Both the position numbers and the translations under genes were made by a program. Shown in pieces: positions 61,265 to 64,000 of a DNA stretch of 64,000 bases (positions are counted from its first letter, which is position 1; the number at the start of each line of letters is the position of its first letter). This stretch comes from Candidatus Aquicultor sp. GTDB taxonomy: Bacteria; Actinomycetota; Aquicultoria; Aquicultorales; Aquicultoraceae. The stretch is from assembly GCA_036504445.1 (NCBI GenBank), contig DASXVE010000024.1:62001-126000 (forward strand). Direction: 5' to 3'. The notes under the pieces are model-generated. The model was given only the letters and a program-made list of their open reading frames with translations, was not told the DNA's origin and searched no databases.

Positions 61265-61789
61265 ATGAAAGGTCTGCTTGCTACAGCGCTGGCGTTGATT
61301 GTTGTCGGTTTGATCGGTCTTGTCGCCACCAACCTCTATATCTTCCAGCCCGGTTCCCGTACTACAACGGCGACATACAGAGCTCCCGGTGGGAGGGGAC
61401 AAATACCGATGATGCCCCGGGGTCGTGGTTTTCGTAACCGTAATTTCTCAAGTAACGGCCAACAGATTTTCCTAAGCGGAACAAGCAGCCGTGATAACAT
61501 AACCGCTACCGGCGGCCCGGTATGGTTCCGGATGCACGATGGTGGATGTGTTACCTGCCATGGAACAGACGGCCGCGGTGGAACGACCATCATGATGGGC
61601 ACGCTTACCGCGCCCGACATCAGATATACGACACTAACCAAGGCAGGGTTTACCGATGCTCTCTTAAAGCGTGCGATCACAAAGGGCCTGGATGAAAAGG
61701 GCGGCGCACTTGACTCGAATATGCCGCGTTGGCGGATGTCTGATGCCGATCTCAATGATTTAATTGCGTATTTAAAAACGCTCAAATAA
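61265..61789 (+). CDS. Membrane-anchored monohaem cytochrome c
   Basis: 174 residues from ATG 61265 (GAGGGTGG upstream). N-terminal hydrophobic helix (LLATALALIVVGLIGLVATN), Arg/Gly-rich linker, then haem site CVTCH and likely distal Met in SNMPRWRMS. Class I fold with C-terminal LNDLIAYLKTL. Electron carrier outside the membrane. The SHOCT gene follows 12 bp downstream. Confidence 0.9.
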   Translation: MKGLLATALALIVVGLIGLVATNLYIFQPGSRTTTATYRAPGGRGQIPMMPRGRGFRNRNFSSNGQQIFLSGTSSRDNITATGGPVWFRMHDGGCVTCHGTDGRGGTTIMMGTLTAPDIRYTTLTKAGFTDALLKRAITKGLDEKGGALDSNMPRWRMSDADLNDLIAYLKTLK

Positions 61790-61801
61790 GGAGGAATTTG
61801 T

Positions 61802-62071
61802 ATGCCGTGCCCATTCTGAGGCGGTGCCTACGGCTACGGTAGTGGCCTTGGCTTTATTATCAGCTTCATATTCATGTTGCTACTGCTTGCTGGAATCGTA
61901 CTTTTGATATGGTGGCTCGTGCGCCGGCCCGGCGCAGCTCAGCCCGGCGCGCCCGGTCAGGGCCGTCAGGACACAAGCAGCGCACTCGCAATACTTGATG
62001 AGCGTTACGCCCGCGGGGAAATCAGCAAAGAAGAGTATGAAGGGCGCAGGAAAATACTGCTCGGCCAGTAG
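61802..62071 (+). CDS. SHOCT-domain small membrane protein with in-frame TGA
   Basis: Frame of 89 codons from ATG 61802 with a perfect GGAGG ribosome site 7 bases upstream, but codon 6 is TGA (61817-61819). The rest reads GGAYGYGSGLG, a TM helix (LLLLAGIVLLIWWLVRRPG) and a C-terminal SHOCT motif (ALAILDERYARGEISKEEYEGRR). Trp (TGG) would fit at this position in homologues. Internal ATG 61874 lacks a ribosome site. Nonsense mutation, readthrough or Sec insertion are all possible. Confidence 0.65.
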
Positions 62072-62202
62072 CACAAACCGGGGACGGACTTCAATATATC
62101 TTGGCAAAACGCTGCGGTGTACTTTGGCAATCCACTACGGCCTGTGTTACAATCTGGAAGGTCACAAGGCTGTAGACTTAATGGATTAACAAGGTATGTT
62201 GC

Positions 62203-63252
62203 GTGAAACTATCGATTGATGGAATTTCCAAGAAGAATCCTTCTCTTGCAAAGCTATTAACACCGAGAATACTTCGAAAAGCCGTTCAGCTCATTGTTGT
62301 GGCTATTCTTATGCTTGCCGCCTGGCAGTTTTACGATTTCGTTGAGTACATCCGCTCGGGCGGCATAGGCCCAATTCCGAACAGGCCCCCGGCAGCTGAA
62401 GGTTTGCTTCCCATAGCCGCGATTCTTGCATTTAAGGCGTTTCTCGCAATACGTGTAATCGACCCAATCCACCCCGCCGGTCTTATGATTTTCATCGCTA
62501 CAATCGCTATAGCGTGGCTTTTCAGGCGGTCGCTCTGTTCGTGGATATGCCCGATCGGCACCCTTTCGGAGTATTTAGCCGCATTCGGGAGAAAAACCAT
62601 GGGGCGAAACCTTACCATGCCCGAGTGGCTCGATATAGCTCTTTTAGCAATCAAATACGCCATACTGCTGTTTATCCTGCGCACCTTTATTTTGATGCCA
62701 ACCGCCGAGGCGATTTCGTTTATGCAGCTACCGTTTTATGCCGTCTCGGATATTAAAATGTTTGATCTTTATCTTAACCTTAGCGTTACGGGGTTCGCGA
62801 TCATTACGGCGCTCGTCGTGGGCTCGATCTTCATAAAGTCGTTTTGGTGCCGCTACCTGTGCCCGTACGGCGCGTTGCTGGGGATATTAGGTCTACTAAG
62901 CCCGGTCGTGCTGACTAAAAACAATGAAACCTGCATCGATTGCGGGAAGTGTAATAAAGCATGCCCCAACAATGTTAATGTGCAAGGCAAGCGGGGCATC
63001 GTAGCAACTGCGGAGTGCATCGGCTGCACATCGTGCGTCAGCGTGTGCCCGACCAAAGGCACGCTCACTTTTAAACTCTTAGGTATCGTTCCGATTACAC
63101 CGATTGTGTTTGGGATTTCGGTAGTCGTGGTATTTTTCGGAATCATCGCCGCAGCACAACTAAGCGGGCACTGGGATACAAATCTGACTGTGGATGCCTA
63201 CCGCACGCTCGACCACATGATGTCGAATGCTGCAACAAATTTAGCTCCTTAA
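62203..63252 (+). CDS. NapH/MauN-type membrane polyferredoxin
   Basis: 349 residues from GTG 62203. Several TM segments, with CSWICPIGTLSEYL and CRYLCPYGALLG (CxxxCP pairs), then two 4Fe-4S clusters: CIDCGKCNKACP and CIGCTSCVSVCP. Transfers electrons between quinol or membrane donor and soluble partners. Downstream of cytochrome c and SHOCT genes; could form one electron-transfer unit. Confidence 0.88.
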   Translation: MKLSIDGISKKNPSLAKLLTPRILRKAVQLIVVAILMLAAWQFYDFVEYIRSGGIGPIPNRPPAAEGLLPIAAILAFKAFLAIRVIDPIHPAGLMIFIATIAIAWLFRRSLCSWICPIGTLSEYLAAFGRKTMGRNLTMPEWLDIALLAIKYAILLFILRTFILMPTAEAISFMQLPFYAVSDIKMFDLYLNLSVTGFAIITALVVGSIFIKSFWCRYLCPYGALLGILGLLSPVVLTKNNETCIDCGKCNKACPNNVNVQGKRGIVATAECIGCTSCVSVCPTKGTLTFKLLGIVPITPIVFGISVVVVFFGIIAAAQLSGHWDTNLTVDAYRTLDHMMSNAATNLAP

Positions 63253-63325
63253 TAAAAGAGGAAAACCCGTTGAAAACGGGAAAATATATAACAAGGTATG
63301 GTGCCCGTCTTTAAAGGAGGCTACC

Positions 63326-63820
63326 ATGAAAAACGAGGTAAATCAGGGTGCGCTTGCAGCAGGTGTAATTTTAATAATCGCCGGTATTTTCGCTTTACTT
63401 ATTAACTTCGGGCTTTTAAGCGGGGTTTCATTTTTAATCGCGCTCGGTGTAGCGTTCTTGGTTGCATTTGCGATTTGGCGTAACCTCGGGTTTCTTATCC
63501 CCGGCATGATCCTGTTGTGGTTGGGTATCGGCCTTACGATTACCGAACAATCAAGGCTTAATATTGCAAACGACGGCTCCATTATCGTAGCCGCCCTCGG
63601 CCTCGCGTTTATCTCGATCTATCTGCTCATGCCCCGTCGGCGCCATTGGTGGCCGCTTATACCGGGCGGCATCCTGCTGGTTATCGGTATCACCATCTTT
63701 CTCTTTGCGCAAAATATAATACCGTTTACCTTTATCCAGGTGATTAACGTTCTCTGGCCCGCCGCCATTATCATCCTTGGTATTTGGCTGGTTCTACGAC
63801 AACTGTATTTCCGCCGCTAG
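63326..63820 (+). CDS. Small membrane protein, LiaF/DUF5668-like
   Basis: 164 residues; AAAGGAGG precedes ATG 63326. About five to six hydrophobic segments alternating with short charged loops (IIAGIFALLINFGLL, VAFLVAFAIW, GMILLWLGIGL, PRRRHWWPLIPGGILLVIG). Resembles the membrane part of LiaF-type cell-envelope stress proteins. Exact family uncertain. Confidence 0.65.
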   Translation: MKNEVNQGALAAGVILIIAGIFALLINFGLLSGVSFLIALGVAFLVAFAIWRNLGFLIPGMILLWLGIGLTITEQSRLNIANDGSIIVAALGLAFISIYLLMPRRRHWWPLIPGGILLVIGITIFLFAQNIIPFTFIQVINVLWPAAIIILGIWLVLRQLYFRR

Positions 63821-63907
63821 ATATAAACGAGGCTCAACAACAGCCGCGATTTGGAGTATTATATTGGAAGTATCATTACATCGGTATATAAGTGAGCATT
63901 CCCTCTT

Positions 63908-64000
63908 ATGACGTTAGGCGATATCTTTAACCAATACCCGTCAGGGATCATAACTATCTTAACCGCATTTGCTTTTCTGTGGCTTGCTCTTTACGTATTC
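63908..64000 (+). CDS. N-terminus of a membrane protein (cut by window)
   Basis: ATG 63908, open to the window end (31 codons). Starts TLGDIFNQYPSG and enters a hydrophobic helix (TILTAFAFLWLALYVF). Too short for identification. Confidence 0.4.
   Translation, partial: MTLGDIFNQYPSGIITILTAFAFLWLALYVF

Overview
The window is bacterial, about 48% GC by eye, dense and coding on both strands. Three points suggest an anaerobic or microaerophilic Gram-positive-like organism, possibly a deep Actinobacteriota lineage: a hemE-hemH-hemY cluster, several ATG codons sitting where transcription should start (leaderless initiation), and many redox and oxygen-defence proteins (rubrerythrin-like, ferritin-like, MsrA, SQR). 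This is inference. There is no rRNA or complete tRNA in the window to settle taxonomy.

Layout. 1-5.3 kb, minus strand: QueD/PTPS (cut by the window edge), an AcuC-type deacetylase, two unknown membrane proteins and an OmpR-type two-component pair. 5.4-9.2 kb: an HD-GYP/GAF sensor overlapping a GGDEF cyclase (c-di-GMP turnover). 9.2-9.8 kb: rubrerythrin-like protein. 10.0-13.8 kb: the most interesting locus. It holds a BlaI-type repressor, an M56 membrane metalloprotease, an unlisted 32-residue peptide with a Cys-rich C-terminus (C26, C27, C31), a radical SAM/SPASM protein with CxxxCxxC, a strong terminator and a second BlaI-type repressor behind its own promoter. It looks like a ribosomally made, radical-SAM-modified peptide system under BlaI/M56 control.

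13.8-18 kb: M42 aminopeptidase, a small unknown, a stand-alone LigD-type 3'-phosphoesterase, an M23 envelope hydrolase and a LuxR-type regulator with a degenerate receiver. 18.3-22.7 kb: the haem genes, divergent from a MarR regulator with two palindromic operators. 22.7-28.2 kb: inositol monophosphatase, an unknown, a broken alpha/beta hydrolase, a zinc-ribbon protein, an SRPBCC protein, a SpoIIE/RsbU phosphatase and a deoxyhypusine-synthase-like enzyme. 28.4-32.7 kb: a 1395-residue surface protein.

33.3-35.7 kb: sulfur-handling operon (DsrE-like, TusA, SQR-like, DUF1641). 36-40.3 kb: metallophosphoesterase and a TetR/MFS drug-efflux pair with operator and terminator hairpin. 40.4-41.5 kb: an Asn/Lys/Asp-repeat, Cys-rich secreted protein. 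42-49 kb: ferritin-like, DUF378, PEP synthase, FMN reductase, HAD phosphatase, GT4 glycosyltransferase, PilZ and MsrA. 49.5-55.6 kb: small genes, a methyltransferase, a P1B ATPase with an unusual CPD motif, then decaying genes (a truncated CcoI/FixI-like ATPase and a broken B12 radical SAM gene).

55.7-64 kb: YetF-like protein, polysaccharide deacetylase, UbiB-like kinase, an intact insertion sequence with 8-bp target duplications, cytochrome c, a SHOCT protein with an in-frame TGA, a NapH-like polyferredoxin and two membrane proteins (the last cut by the window end).
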